Of a stretch of 64,000 nucleotides of DNA, positions 1 to 7,945 are shown piece after piece. Within the stretch, counting starts at the first letter, position 1, and every line of letters starts with the position of its first letter. Origin of the DNA: Roseivivax jejudonensis (lineage in GTDB: Bacteria > Pseudomonadota > Alphaproteobacteria > Rhodobacterales > Rhodobacteraceae). The DNA is taken from the NCBI RefSeq assembly GCF_900172265.1, contig NZ_FWFK01000001.1, positions 434,001 to 498,000 of the forward strand. Reading direction: 5' to 3'. Made by a program: the position numbers and the translations under genes. The notes below the pieces were generated by a model. The model searched no databases and was not told where the DNA came from. It worked only from the letters and a program-made list of their open reading frames with translations.

Positions 1-2
1 CC

Positions 3-437
3 GACGCGGTCTCGCTCGACCACGCGCATCTCGACCGATCAGGCTACTACGCGCTCGCCCGGACCGATCCGGCCAACCATGACCACCCGAAAGAACGCCA
101 GCTCGACTTCTTCGGCGGGCTGCGCTGGCGGTTCGAGGAACATGTCCCGGCGACACGGCGCAAGATCGACCGCATCGCGCTGTTCCGGGCCCGGCCCGGC
201 CTCGCGCTCCGGCCGGATCACACCTTTTCGGACGAGGAATACAACACCTACGCCTGTCCCTGGCACAACAACCTCACCGCGGCGCTGGTGTCGTTCCGCA
301 CCGCCAAGGCACTGAAACGCAACCCGGGCTCCACCTTCGACATCCAGACCTTCGCGTGGCACAACTCGACCCCCTTCGAGTGGCACTCGCGGCAACTCCT
401 CGATCTCGGCCTGATGGAGCCCGGGCAATGGTTTTGA
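3..437 (+). CDS. C-terminal part of an uncharacterised protein (5' end outside window)
   Basis: An open frame enters from the left edge and runs without a stop for 144 codons to a TGA at 435-437. The start lies upstream of the window. The visible part is rich in Trp, His and Phe, with segments such as YACPWHNNLTAALVSF and TFAWHNSTPFEWHSRQLL and the end GLMEPGQWF. Codon use matches the neighbouring genes. I do not recognise the family and see no signal peptide or membrane segment in this part. It converges on the flavin reductase gene, leaving a 12-base gap. Another frame of this stretch also has a short open frame, but the composition favours this one. Confidence 0.6.
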   Translation, partial: DAVSLDHAHLDRSGYYALARTDPANHDHPKERQLDFFGGLRWRFEEHVPATRRKIDRIALFRARPGLALRPDHTFSDEEYNTYACPWHNNLTAALVSFRTAKALKRNPGSTFDIQTFAWHNSTPFEWHSRQLLDLGLMEPGQWF

Positions 438-449
438 GCCGAAGCAAGC

Positions 450-1124
450 TCAGTCGAACTCCTCGGTAACGATGTCGTCCTCGGCGACGCCGATCTCGTT
501 CAGCGCACCGGCGATATCGTCGAGCATCGCGTCCGGGCCGCAGACATAGCACTTGCCCTCGCCCGGCGTGACGTGCTCGGAAAGGAGGGCGCGCCCGATC
601 TGGCTGGCGTAGAGCGGGCTCGACTCGTCGTCGGTCACGACGAAGACGCAACTCAGCCCCTCCATCCCCTCGAACGCATCCCGCAGGATGATGTCGCGCT
701 CGGTCTTGTTGGAAAAGATCAGCGTCGAGCCCTCGAGCGTTCCGGCCTCCTTCAGCCGCTTGCGCAGGATCGCGATGAACGGGGTGACCCCGGCGCCGCC
801 GGCGATGAACCAGCCCGGCCCCCGGTCTTCGATCGCCCCCCAGGGATCGTCGATCAGGACCGTGTCGCCCGGCTTCAGGTCGGCGATCTGCTCGGTGACG
901 CCGTCATGCTCGGGATAGGACTTGATGACGAACTCGAGCGTCTCCTCTTCCGGCAGGCTGGTGAAGGTGAAGGGCCGCTTCTCCTCGCGCCAGCCATCGC
1001 GGTCGAGCGCGAGATCCGTGGCCTGGCCCGGGGAGAACGAGAACCCCTCGGGCCGGTCGAACACGAGGTGGTTGGTGTCGTGCGTCACCGGTGCGATGGA
1101 TCTGAGCGTCAGCGTATGCGGCAT
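450..1124 (-). CDS. FAD-binding ferredoxin/flavodoxin reductase-like protein
   Basis: A 224-residue protein of the ferredoxin-NADP reductase superfamily. It has an N-terminal FAD-binding beta-barrel (residues about 1-95; the flavin-binding arginine lies in KRPFTFTSLP) followed by a NAD(P)-binding lobe with the GGAGVTPF motif around residue 109 and CGPDAMLD near 195. The protein ends EEFD, the usual end of stand-alone reductases that pass electrons between NAD(P)H and a flavodoxin, ferredoxin or haem protein. It has no 2Fe-2S domain, so the partner must be a separate protein; none is encoded nearby. The ATG is preceded by GGGAG at a normal distance. It is transcribed alone and reads toward the unknown gene on its left. 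Confidence 0.85.
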   Translation of the reverse strand: MPHTLTLRSIAPVTHDTNHLVFDRPEGFSFSPGQATDLALDRDGWREEKRPFTFTSLPEEETLEFVIKSYPEHDGVTEQIADLKPGDTVLIDDPWGAIEDRGPGWFIAGGAGVTPFIAILRKRLKEAGTLEGSTLIFSNKTERDIILRDAFEGMEGLSCVFVVTDDESSPLYASQIGRALLSEHVTPGEGKCYVCGPDAMLDDIAGALNEIGVAEDDIVTEEFD

Positions 1125-1466
1125 CGGAATCTCCCGTCGAAAGGTTCACGATCAACCGCGCGACGCCGCCAAGGTTCCGAGCTGCCCGCCCCACACGTCA
1201 GGGCGCCGGGGCCGGTTTTTCCACGGGTCCCGCGCCGACCGGCGGTGCGGCGCGCCCCGCCGATCCTTCATCTTGCCGAAAACCCCGGGGGTGCGGGGGC
1301 AGAGCCCCCGCGAATTGTGGGTACGGGGGGCAGAACCCCCGCGACGGTCAGGTGCGGCGGGCGGAGCTCCCGCGAGGTGCGCGTACCAGGGCGCGGCACC
1401 TGCGCATTCCGGATACGGGCGCGTCGCGTCCGGGCGTCACCGAGCGCGCGTCGCGCCGCGCGCGGC
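1125..1466. other. 342-bp intergenic stretch without a gene
   Basis: No frame here has coding character. The part next to 1125 should hold the promoter of the reductase gene. The rest is extremely GC-rich and carries three tandem palindromic units (annotated separately at 1273-1380). Open frames crossing it are products of the GC content. Confidence 0.6.
1273..1380. repeat. Three tandem GC-rich palindromic units, REP-like
   Basis: Three units of about 30 bases follow each other at 1291-1320, 1321-1351 and 1352-1380. Each begins GTGCGG or GTACGG and contains a hairpin of the type CGGGGG-cagag-CCCCCG. They are preceded by TTGCCGAAAACCCCGGGG, which resembles the leader TTGGCCGAAATACTCCGGGG of the repeats near 53.2-53.3 kb. 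The copies have diverged, with compensating changes in some stems. This looks like a dispersed intergenic palindrome family; its function is unknown. Confidence 0.65.
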
Positions 1467-1715
1467 TCAGCCCCGGCCGCCCTGCTCGAGAGCGTCGATC
1501 CGGGCCTTCAGCGCCTCGTTCTCCTCGCGTGCCTTCTGCGCCATGGCGCGGACGGCGTCGAACTCCTCGCGGGTGACGAAGTCGCGGTCTGCGAGCCAGC
1601 GATCCATCATGCCTTTCATCGCCGTCTCGGCCTCGGCGCGGGCGCCCTGCGCCACACCCATGGCGTTCGTCATGAGCTGGCTGAAGTCGTCGAACACCTT
1701 GTTCCGGGTCTGCAT
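1467..1715 (-). CDS. ubiK: Accessory factor UbiK family protein
   Basis: An 82-residue, mostly helical protein of the YqiC/UbiK (BMFP) family. In Enterobacteria UbiK is a small trimeric coiled-coil factor that binds UbiJ and lipids and supports aerobic ubiquinone synthesis. The visible pattern fits: an amphipathic N-terminal helix (FDDFSQLMTNAMGVAQGARAE), the conserved VTREEFDAVRAM segment near residue 49, and a C-terminal heptad region (REENEALKARIDALE). The start is preceded by AAAGGATC. It is divergent from lgt across about 110 bp, an arrangement I know from Rhodobacterales. Whether it acts in ubiquinone synthesis in this group is inference. Confidence 0.85.
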   Translation of the reverse strand: MQTRNKVFDDFSQLMTNAMGVAQGARAEAETAMKGMMDRWLADRDFVTREEFDAVRAMAQKAREENEALKARIDALEQGGRG

Positions 1716-1827
1716 TCGGGGATCCTTTCCGCTGTCTCTGGCGTGTCGCCTTCGCTGTGTATATGGCCCGCGCGGCCGCCCGTCTCAAGGTTGACAGGGG
1801 GTGCGCCGAACCGCAAAGGAGTCGCCG

Positions 1828-2736
1828 ATGATCACTGCCGCGATCCCCTTTCCGCCGCTGTCGCCCGAACTCGTCTCGATCACGATCGGCGGGGTCGAGC
1901 TCGCGTTGCGCTGGTACGCGCTGGCCTACATCGCCGGGATCCTGATCGGCTGGTGGCTTGCCGTGCGTGCGCTCAAACGTCCGGCGCTGTGGCCCGCGAA
2001 CACGCCGCCGATGGGGCCCGCACGCGTCGAGGACCTGATGACATGGGTCGTGCTGGGCGTGATCCTCGGCGGCCGGCTCGGCTTCGTGCTGTTCTACCAG
2101 CCCGGCTACTACCTCGCGAATCCGTGGCAGATCCCGGCGATCTGGCAGGGCGGGATGGCGTTTCACGGCGGCCTGATCGGCGTGACGCTCGCCTTTCTCC
2201 TCTGGTGCCGGCGCACCGGCACGCCGATGCTGCCGACCGCGGACATGATGGCGCTCGCCACGCCGCCGGGCCTGCTGCTCGGCCGGATCGCGAATTTCGT
2301 CAACGCCGAGCTCTGGGGCCGGCCGACCGACATGCCCTGGGGCGTGATCTTTCCCGGTGCGCTCGCGCAGGAGTGCGGCCAGTCGCTGGGCGAGCTCTGC
2401 GCGCGCCATCCCTCGCAGCTCTACGAGGCCGCGCTCGAAGGGCTGATCCTCGGTGCGGTGCTGATCTGGCTCGGCTTCGGGCGCCGCGCGTTCCGCACGC
2501 CGGGACTGATGACCGGCGTCTTCGCCGCGGGGTACGGGCTGAGCCGCTTCGTGGTGGAATTCTTCCGCCAGCCCGACCTGCAGTTCCAGGCCCCGGGCAA
2601 CCCGCTCGGCCTCGCGCTGCACGTGAACGGCTGGGGCCTGACGATGGGGCAGATCCTGTCCCTGCCGATGATCGCGATCGGCGTGGCGCTGATCCTGTAC
2701 GCGCGCCGGCGCGGGAGCGCCGCGCAGCCGGCATGA
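1828..2736 (+). CDS. lgt: Prolipoprotein diacylglyceryl transferase
   Basis: A 302-residue polytopic inner-membrane enzyme that moves diacylglycerol from phosphatidylglycerol onto the lipobox cysteine of prolipoproteins, the first step of lipoprotein maturation. The Lgt signature is present as [15 protein letters not shown] near residue 152. [10 protein letters not shown] at the N-terminus, the HGGLIG loop and HPSQLYEA near residue 193 are also family hallmarks. At least six hydrophobic segments are visible. I chose the ATG at 1828 because AAAGGAG lies seven bases upstream; a GTG at 1801 in the same frame would place that ribosome site inside the gene. It overlaps the next gene by ATGA, so the two are translationally coupled. 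Substrates in this window include the lipoproteins at 33387 and 37497. Confidence 0.96.
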   Translation: MITAAIPFPPLSPELVSITIGGVELALRWYALAYIAGILIGWWLAVRALKRPALWPANTPPMGPARVEDLMTWVVLGVILGGRLGFVLFYQPGYYLANPWQIPAIWQGGMAFHGGLIGVTLAFLLWCRRTGTPMLPTADMMALATPPGLLLGRIANFVNAELWGRPTDMPWGVIFPGALAQECGQSLGELCARHPSQLYEAALEGLILGAVLIWLGFGRRAFRTPGLMTGVFAAGYGLSRFVVEFFRQPDLQFQAPGNPLGLALHVNGWGLTMGQILSLPMIAIGVALILYARRRGSAAQPA

Positions 2737-3800
2737 GCGCGCTCGCCGACATTCTCGCCACGCGCATCGCGAGCGAGGGGCCGATGACCGTCGGCGAGTT
2801 CATGGCGACCTGCCTGATGCATCCCGAGCACGGCTACTACACGACCCGCGATCCGTTCGGCGCGTCCGGCGACTTCACGACCGCCCCGGAGATCAGCCAG
2901 ATGTTCGGCGAGCTTCTCGGCCTCGCCCTCGCCCAGGCGTGGCGCGACCAGGGCGCACCGGCGCAGATCGTGCTGGCCGAGCTCGGTCCGGGGCGCGGCA
3001 CCCTGATGGCGGACATGCTGCGGGCCACGCGCGGCGTGCCCGGCTTTCACGACGCGCTGTCAGTGCACCTCGTCGAGACTTCGCCGCCCCTGCGCGCCGC
3101 ACAGGCGGAGACGCTGGCGGCCCACGCGCCGGTCTGGCACGCCGACATCTCCGACCTGCCCGACGCGCCGCTCTTCCTGGTGGCCAACGAGTTCTTCGAC
3201 GCCTTGCCGGTGCGGCAGTTCGAGCGTGCCGGATCGGGCTGGTGCGAGCGGATGATCGGGCTCGGGCCGGGTGACAGCCTGACCTTCGGCCGCACGGAGC
3301 CCACGCGCCGCCCCGAATTGGCGCATCGCCTCGCCGACACCGCGGAGGGCGCGGTGGTGGAAACCTGCGCCACGGGCGCGGCAGTCGCGGCCGCCATCGG
3401 CGCGCGGATCGCGGAGCGTGGCGGCGCCGCGCTGATCGTCGATTACGGCGACTGGCGCAGCCTCGGGGACACGTTCCAGGCCGTGTCGGGCCATGCACCG
3501 ACCGACCCGCTCGCCGCGCCGGGCGAGGCCGACCTGACGGCGCATGTCGATTTCGAGGCGCTTGCCGACGCCGCACGCCCCGCTCACGCGTCGGCGATGG
3601 TCCCGCAGGGCGTGTTCCTCGAACGGCTGGGCATTACGGCGCGCGCCGAGGCGCTCGCGCAGGGATTGGCCGGTCAGGCGTTGAGCAGCCACATCGCCGC
3701 GCATCGCCGGTTGACCCACCCGGACGAAATGGGAACGGTGTTCAAGGTTCTCGGACTTCGCCCCGAGGGCGCGGCTCCGCTTCCCGGACTTGACCTTTGA
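2733..3800 (+). CDS. SAM-dependent methyltransferase, MidA/NDUFAF7 family
   Basis: A 355-residue protein of the DUF185 family, the bacterial relatives of mitochondrial MidA/NDUFAF7, an arginine methyltransferase needed for complex I assembly. Visible marks are the N-terminal [21 protein letters not shown], the [18 protein letters not shown] block, the SAM-binding [15 protein letters not shown] near residue 89, and [13 protein letters not shown]. The start overlaps the lgt stop (ATGA), and the end overlaps the TTG start of pgeF. The lgt-midA-pgeF order is one I know from Rhodobacterales. Methylation of a complex I subunit in this bacterium is inference from the eukaryotic homologue. Confidence 0.9.
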   Translation: MSALADILATRIASEGPMTVGEFMATCLMHPEHGYYTTRDPFGASGDFTTAPEISQMFGELLGLALAQAWRDQGAPAQIVLAELGPGRGTLMADMLRATRGVPGFHDALSVHLVETSPPLRAAQAETLAAHAPVWHADISDLPDAPLFLVANEFFDALPVRQFERAGSGWCERMIGLGPGDSLTFGRTEPTRRPELAHRLADTAEGAVVETCATGAAVAAAIGARIAERGGAALIVDYGDWRSLGDTFQAVSGHAPTDPLAAPGEADLTAHVDFEALADAARPAHASAMVPQGVFLERLGITARAEALAQGLAGQALSSHIAAHRRLTHPDEMGTVFKVLGLRPEGAAPLPGLDL

Positions 3801-4552
3801 CGCTCGAGATCATCACCACCCCTGCCCTGCGCCCGCTGCGCCACGGTTTCTTCACCCGCCGGGGCGGTGCCTCGTCCGGCGTGTTCGCCGGGCTGAACTG
3901 CGGCATCGGATCGACCGACCAGGTCGAGATGGTGCGGATCAACCGCGCCCGCGTGGCCGAGGCGATGGGCGTCGATGCCGAAGCGCTCGTCAGCATGCAC
4001 CAGGTGCACTCGGCCGAGGTCGCGGTCATCGGCGCGCCGCTCGACGGCGCCCGGCCGCGGGCCGACGCGATGGTGACCGCCACGCCGGGCATCGCGCTGG
4101 CCGTGCTGACGGCCGATTGCCAGCCGGTGCTCTTCGCCGATGCCGAGGCCGGCGTAATCGGCGCGGCGCATGCCGGCTGGCGCGGCGCGCTCGACGGCAT
4201 TCTCGACGCGACCGTGGCCGAGATGGAACGCCTCGGCGCAAGGCGCGAAGCGATCCGTGCCGTGATCGGCCCGTCGATCAGTCAGCGCGCCTACGAGGTC
4301 GGTCCGGAATTCCTCGACACGTTCCTCGAGGAGACGCCGGAAAATGCCCGCTTCTTCGCCAACGGGCACGGCGACAGGCTGCATTTCGACCTGCCGGCCT
4401 ACGGCATGGAGCGGCTGCGCCGCGCGGGCGTCGAGGGGGAGTGGACCCGGCACTGCACCTATCACGATGCGGACCGCTTCTTCTCCTACCGACGCTCGAC
4501 CCATGCGCGCGAGGCAGATTACGGCCGCCTGATCTCGGCCATCCGGCTCTGA
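3797..4552 (+). CDS. pgeF: Peptidoglycan editing factor / copper oxidase family (YfiH)
   Basis: A 251-residue protein of the Cu-oxidase_4 family. Homologues have been called laccases or polyphenol oxidases, but PgeF of E. coli keeps non-canonical amino acids out of muropeptides. Conserved features are HGFFTRRGGASSG at the N-terminus, SMHQVHSAEV near residue 68, LTADCQPVLF, and AAHAGWRGALDGIL, which together supply the His and Cys metal ligands, then IGPSISQRAYEVG. The TTG start at 3797 is chosen because it overlaps the previous stop as TTGA and because the alignment would start there. It is the last gene of the lgt operon. Confidence 0.9.
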   Translation: MTLEIITTPALRPLRHGFFTRRGGASSGVFAGLNCGIGSTDQVEMVRINRARVAEAMGVDAEALVSMHQVHSAEVAVIGAPLDGARPRADAMVTATPGIALAVLTADCQPVLFADAEAGVIGAAHAGWRGALDGILDATVAEMERLGARREAIRAVIGPSISQRAYEVGPEFLDTFLEETPENARFFANGHGDRLHFDLPAYGMERLRRAGVEGEWTRHCTYHDADRFFSYRRSTHAREADYGRLISAIRL

Positions 4553-4794
4553 TCCAGCGGGTCTGCGCCGGCAAACCGCCCGCGGGTTACCCCGGCATCG
4601 CCCGATCCCGGACATTTTTGCACGCAAGGTTAACGCATGGACGGCGCCGCGGACGCGCCCGCCCGCCTCGCTGGCCGTTTCGCCGCCACGCACATTTCCC
4701 CGAATAAGCCCGGATTGGACACGATCGCGCCCCAATGTCCCGCGAAAGTCGGGGCAACACAGACAGACCGTCGCACAATCCGAGGATCGCACCC

Positions 4795-4947
4795 ATGAAA
4801 ACCCGGTTCATCGCCTCCATCATCGCCACCGCGAAGACCTACCCCGAGGCCAAGACCGCGCCGCTGCCATTCGCGCGCGGGCAGCGCCGCCCTCTTGCGG
4901 CGCGCCGTGCACCGCAAACGGCCCCGGCGTCGCTGAAACGGGCCTGA
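4795..4947 (+). CDS. Small basic protein, 50 residues
   Basis: A 50-residue reading frame beginning MKTRFIASIIATAK and ending with an Arg-rich, Ala-rich tail containing FARGQRRPLAARR. I recall short Rhodobacterales proteins with this layout (hydrophobic-basic start with TAK or AAK, then a RGARR-like stretch). It is supported by a strong terminator about 75 bases downstream and by isolation from other genes. The function is unknown. The amphipathic basic start could bind membrane or nucleic acid, but nothing in the sequence decides this. No strong Shine-Dalgarno is visible; CGAGGATC lies about ten bases upstream. Confidence 0.6.
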   Translation: MKTRFIASIIATAKTYPEAKTAPLPFARGQRRPLAARRAPQTAPASLKRA

Positions 4948-5021
4948 TCCCGGCAACGATTCGGCGCTGGTGCGTCGGATTAAGGCGTGATCGATCTCGA
5001 TCCGTCGACAATTCCCCCAAA

Positions 5022-5067
5022 AGCCCTCGATTGATCGGCCGAGCGCCCTCAATCGGGGGCTTTTTTT
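5022..5067 (+). terminator. Rho-independent terminator after the 50-residue peptide gene
   Basis: A 13-base stem (5022-5034 with 5049-5061, one G-T wobble) encloses a 14-base loop and is followed directly by seven T (5061-5067). It is the clearest intrinsic terminator on the forward strand in this window. Confidence 0.88.
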
Positions 5068-5177
5068 GACGTTCTCGGCCGAATGCCAACATATCCTCTT
5101 CATACAGCCGCAACTGTCCGTCTGTTGTTGTTGGTGGGGGCCAGCACGGATGTGACCCAACACGTTGGGAGCATCGA

Positions 5178-5966
5178 ATGACTCACCCCGCCCACGCTCG
5201 GCCGGACCAAAGCGACTCTGTCTCTCTCCGGGTCCCGAGGGACCAGTTTGCTCAATCCGACGGGCGGCCTCGTCACGCACCTTCTCTCATGCGCCGATAC
5301 GAGGCCGCCGCGCTCGGCCCCGACCTGACGATCCGACAGGTTTCGGTCACCGCTCCCGCCATTCCAGTGTTCGAAGAGGCGACCTCGGCCTTCGCGCGCG
5401 GCACGCTCGTGCGCACGGTCGGCGGGCCCGTCGCGATCGAGGATCTTCTGCCCGGCGATTACGTCGAGACCGACCGCGGCAGCGAACCGGTGGTCTGGAT
5501 CGGCTCCACCTCCTATGTGCCGGGTGTCGAGTGCGAAGGCTCCGGCCTGACCCGGCTGACCCGTGTGGTCGCCGACGCGATGGGCCCGTCACGGCCCGCC
5601 ACGGACCTTGTGACCGGTCCGGGCGCGCGGATGGTCGTCGAGAGCCAGCGCCTTCGCACCCTGATCGGTCAGTCGCGCGTGCTGGTGTCCGTCGCCGATT
5701 TCGCCGACGGCGACCGCTTTCTCGAGATCCATCCCGCCGGAGCGGTCGAACTCTACCACATCGCGTTGCGCCGCCACGCCACAATCCGGGTGGGCGGGAT
5801 CGAGATGGAAACCTACCACCCCGGGACGGGCATCCGGCGCCAGCTCGGCGACTACGCCGAACGGTTCGCGCGGCTGTTCCCGCATGTCGACGGGTTCGAG
5901 GATTTCGGGGATCTCAGCCTGCCGCGCTCCTCACGCTCGGTGCTCGACAGCATCGAGATGCGCTGA
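5178..5966 (+). CDS. Hint-domain protein lacking the nucleophilic cysteine
   Basis: A 262-residue protein with a Hint (Hedgehog/intein) fold from about residue 70 onward. The order FARGTLVRTVGGPVAIEDLLPGDYVETDRGSEPVVWIG is typical of the Hint_2 family in Rhodobacterales, and the distal block with YHIALRRHATIRVGG follows near residue 193. The position just before FARGT, where self-splicing Hint domains carry Cys or Ser, is Ala71, so autoproteolysis of the classic kind is not expected. The first 65 residues are low in structure with no signal peptide. TTGGGAG precedes the ATG. It is a single gene that converges on the Lrp gene with three bases between the stops. The role of these proteins is unknown; related ones accompany secreted RTX-like proteins. 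Confidence 0.82.
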   Translation: MTHPAHARPDQSDSVSLRVPRDQFAQSDGRPRHAPSLMRRYEAAALGPDLTIRQVSVTAPAIPVFEEATSAFARGTLVRTVGGPVAIEDLLPGDYVETDRGSEPVVWIGSTSYVPGVECEGSGLTRLTRVVADAMGPSRPATDLVTGPGARMVVESQRLRTLIGQSRVLVSVADFADGDRFLEIHPAGAVELYHIALRRHATIRVGGIEMETYHPGTGIRRQLGDYAERFARLFPHVDGFEDFGDLSLPRSSRSVLDSIEMR

Positions 5967-5969
5967 GCG

Positions 5970-6470
5970 TCACGCGGAGCGCGAGAGCCGCTCTTCCAGC
6001 ACATCGAACGGCACGCCCGGCTCGTCCTTCGCGCCGCGGATGACCAGCGACGTCTTGACCGACCCGACATTCGGCGCCGTCAGAAGCTCGGCCGTCAGGA
6101 AGGTCTGGAACGTCGACAGGTCCGGGGCAACGCATTTCAGGATGAAGTCGACCTCACCGTTCAGCATGTGGCACTCGCGGACGAGCGGCCACGACCGGCA
6201 GCGCGACTCGAAGGCCGACAGATCGGCCTCCGCCTGGCTCTGCAGTCCGACCATCGCGAAGACCTGAACCTCGAAGCCCAGTTCGCGCGGATCGACCTCG
6301 GCGTGGTATCCGCGGATGTACCCCTGCTCCTCGAGCGCGCGGACCCGGCGGAGGCAGGGCGGCGCCGAGATCCCGACCCGCTTGGCGAGTTCGACGTTCG
6401 TCATCCGCCCGTCTTGCTGCAATTCGGCGAGGATCTTACGATCGATCGGGTCGAGCCGATGGCCTGGCAT
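5970..6470 (-). CDS. Lrp/AsnC family transcriptional regulator
   Basis: A 166-residue regulator. The N-terminal winged helix-turn-helix (residues about 3-60; LDPIDRKILAELQQDGRM, then LAKRVGISAPPCLRRVRALEEQGYI) is followed by the ligand-binding RAM domain (about 65-150; CHMLNGEVDFILKCVAPD). Proteins of this type sense amino acids and often repress their own gene. The ATG at 6470 is chosen because GGGAG sits at proper spacing. A TTG two codons further upstream would touch the ribosome site. It is divergent from trxB, and a perfect 12-bp inverted repeat lies 52 bases upstream of its start (annotated separately), a plausible autoregulatory operator. The effector cannot be told from the sequence. 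Confidence 0.92.
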   Translation of the reverse strand: MPGHRLDPIDRKILAELQQDGRMTNVELAKRVGISAPPCLRRVRALEEQGYIRGYHAEVDPRELGFEVQVFAMVGLQSQAEADLSAFESRCRSWPLVRECHMLNGEVDFILKCVAPDLSTFQTFLTAELLTAPNVGSVKTSLVIRGAKDEPGVPFDVLEERLSRSA

Positions 6471-6521
6471 TGGCAACTCCCTTGCGTCTTTTGCAGATCC
6501 TTACTCCTCACCTGCACCGAG

Positions 6522-6557
6522 CGCAATAAAGTTTCACGTCTCAACAACTTTATTGCG
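6522..6557. promoter_or_regulatory. Perfect 12-bp inverted repeat, candidate Lrp operator
   Basis: CGCAATAAAGTT at 6522-6533 is repeated as its exact reverse complement at 6546-6557, with 12 bases between. The arms are AT-rich in a GC-rich genome. It lies between the divergent lrp and trxB genes, close to the lrp start. The spacing of about two helical turns centre to centre suits a dimeric Lrp/AsnC protein. A transcribed hairpin is the alternative, but no T-run follows. Confidence 0.6.
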
Positions 6558-6762
6558 GCGGAGTGGGCAGGAAACGCTCTCGGCGCGGAATGCAGGGGCC
6601 TCAGCATTGGATGCGAACCCTCGCCGCCGCCACAAACGGTGACACGGCCCCGCGCCTCATGCAGGCCCGTCACGCCGTGCGCCAGCGATGCCCGGCCCGC
6701 CCTTCCACCCCGGCGCGTTCTCGCCTATATGCGACCGACACCCGAAACGGAGGACACGTCCC

Positions 6763-7767
6763 ATGTCCGAAACGCGCCGCACCAAGGTTCTGATCATCGG
6801 CTCCGGCCCGGCAGGCTACACCGCCGGTGTCTATGCGAGCCGTGCGATGCTCGAGCCGATCCTCGTGCAGGGGATCGAACCGGGCGGGCAGCTGACCACC
6901 ACGACGGATGTCGAGAACTGGCCCGGCGACACCGAGGTGCAGGGACCCGACCTGATGGTCCGGATGGAGGCGCATGCCCGCGCGATGGGGACCGAGATCA
7001 TCGGCGACTACATCACGTCGCTCGACCTCGACACGCGCCCCTACAAGGCGCACGGCGACAGCGGCACCATATACGAGGCGGACGCGATCATCCTCGCCAC
7101 CGGCGCGCGGGCCAAGTGGCTCGGCCTCGAGAGCGAGGAACGGTTCAAGGGCTTCGGCGTGTCGGCCTGCGCGACCTGCGACGGCTTCTTCTACCGCGGG
7201 CAGGAGATCGTCGTGGTGGGCGGCGGCAACACCGCCGTCGAGGAAGCGCTGTTCCTGACCAACTTCGCTTCCAAGGTGACGCTGGTGCATCGTCGCGACA
7301 CGCTGCGGGCCGAGAAGATCCTTCAGGATCGCCTGTTCAAGAACCCGAAGATCGAGGTCGTGTGGGATCACGCGCTCGACGAGGTGACCGGCACGGACAA
7401 TCCGCTGGGCGTCGAAGGTGTGAAGATCCGCCATGTCGAGACCGGCGCGATCACCGAGCTGTCCGCCAAGGGGGTGTTCATCGCCATCGGGCACGCGCCC
7501 GCCAACGAGCTCGTGAAGGACAAGCTCGAAACGCATATGGGCGGCTATGTCGTGACCAAGCCCGACTCGACCGAGACGTCGATTCCGGGCGTCTTCGCCG
7601 CCGGCGACCTGACCGACCACAAGTACCGGCAGGCGGTCACCAGCGCAGGCATGGGCTGCATGGCCGCTCTCGAAGCCGAGCGCTGGCTGGCCGAGCAGGA
7701 TCTCGACTCCGGCAAGGACGAGACGGAACCGCTGGGCTATGGCGCCCCGGTGGACGAAACGGCCTGA
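6763..7767 (+). CDS. trxB: Thioredoxin-disulfide reductase
   Basis: A 334-residue NADPH-dependent flavoenzyme that reduces oxidised thioredoxin in the cytoplasm. The FAD-binding GSGPAGYTAGVYASRA starts near residue 13. The redox-active pair is Cys136/Cys139 in SACATCDGFFY. The NADPH fold GGGNTAVEEALFL follows near residue 156, and the C-terminal GVFAAGDLTDHKYRQAVTSAGMG closes the FAD domain. Length and motif order are normal for the low-molecular-weight type. GGAGG lies about nine bases before the ATG, and a CTATAT -10-like element lies at 6725-6730. A GC-rich hairpin without a T-run follows at 7773-7796. The divergent Lrp gene may control it. Confidence 0.96.
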   Translation: MSETRRTKVLIIGSGPAGYTAGVYASRAMLEPILVQGIEPGGQLTTTTDVENWPGDTEVQGPDLMVRMEAHARAMGTEIIGDYITSLDLDTRPYKAHGDSGTIYEADAIILATGARAKWLGLESEERFKGFGVSACATCDGFFYRGQEIVVVGGGNTAVEEALFLTNFASKVTLVHRRDTLRAEKILQDRLFKNPKIEVVWDHALDEVTGTDNPLGVEGVKIRHVETGAITELSAKGVFIAIGHAPANELVKDKLETHMGGYVVTKPDSTETSIPGVFAAGDLTDHKYRQAVTSAGMGCMAALEAERWLAEQDLDSGKDETEPLGYGAPVDETA

Positions 7768-7772
7768 GCGGT

Positions 7773-7796
7773 CCGGCCGCCTCTGCGGGCGGCCGG
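7773..7796 (+). terminator. GC-rich hairpin after trxB
   Basis: A perfect 9-bp stem (CCGGCCGCC with GGCGGCCGG) and a 6-base loop begin six bases after the trxB stop. No T-run follows, so it may be a weak or Rho-assisted terminator or a 3' end protector. Confidence 0.45.
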
Positions 7797-7945
7797 CTCG
7801 ACCGCCACGCCGCGAGTCCTGCGTATGCTGCAATGCGGCATTTCGGCATCGGGAAGCCGCCGCCGGCCCAAGCGGCTTGAACTCTCTCAAGGTAAGGGTC
7901 TAAGGGCGCGGCGACCGTTACGCTCTGGCCGAAGAGAGAAGTTGC

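Noticed and set aside
573..2732. Very long forward frame running into the methyltransferase
   Set aside because: It continues the methyltransferase frame upstream across the flavin reductase, ubiK and lgt. The sequence there is Arg/Pro-rich shadow protein, while the other frames hold recognisable genes.
7868..7945. A sulfur-responsive riboswitch before the sulfate activation gene
   Set aside because: The 178-bp gap shows a trxB hairpin and a short leader, but no conserved SAM or SAH aptamer core that I can recognise.
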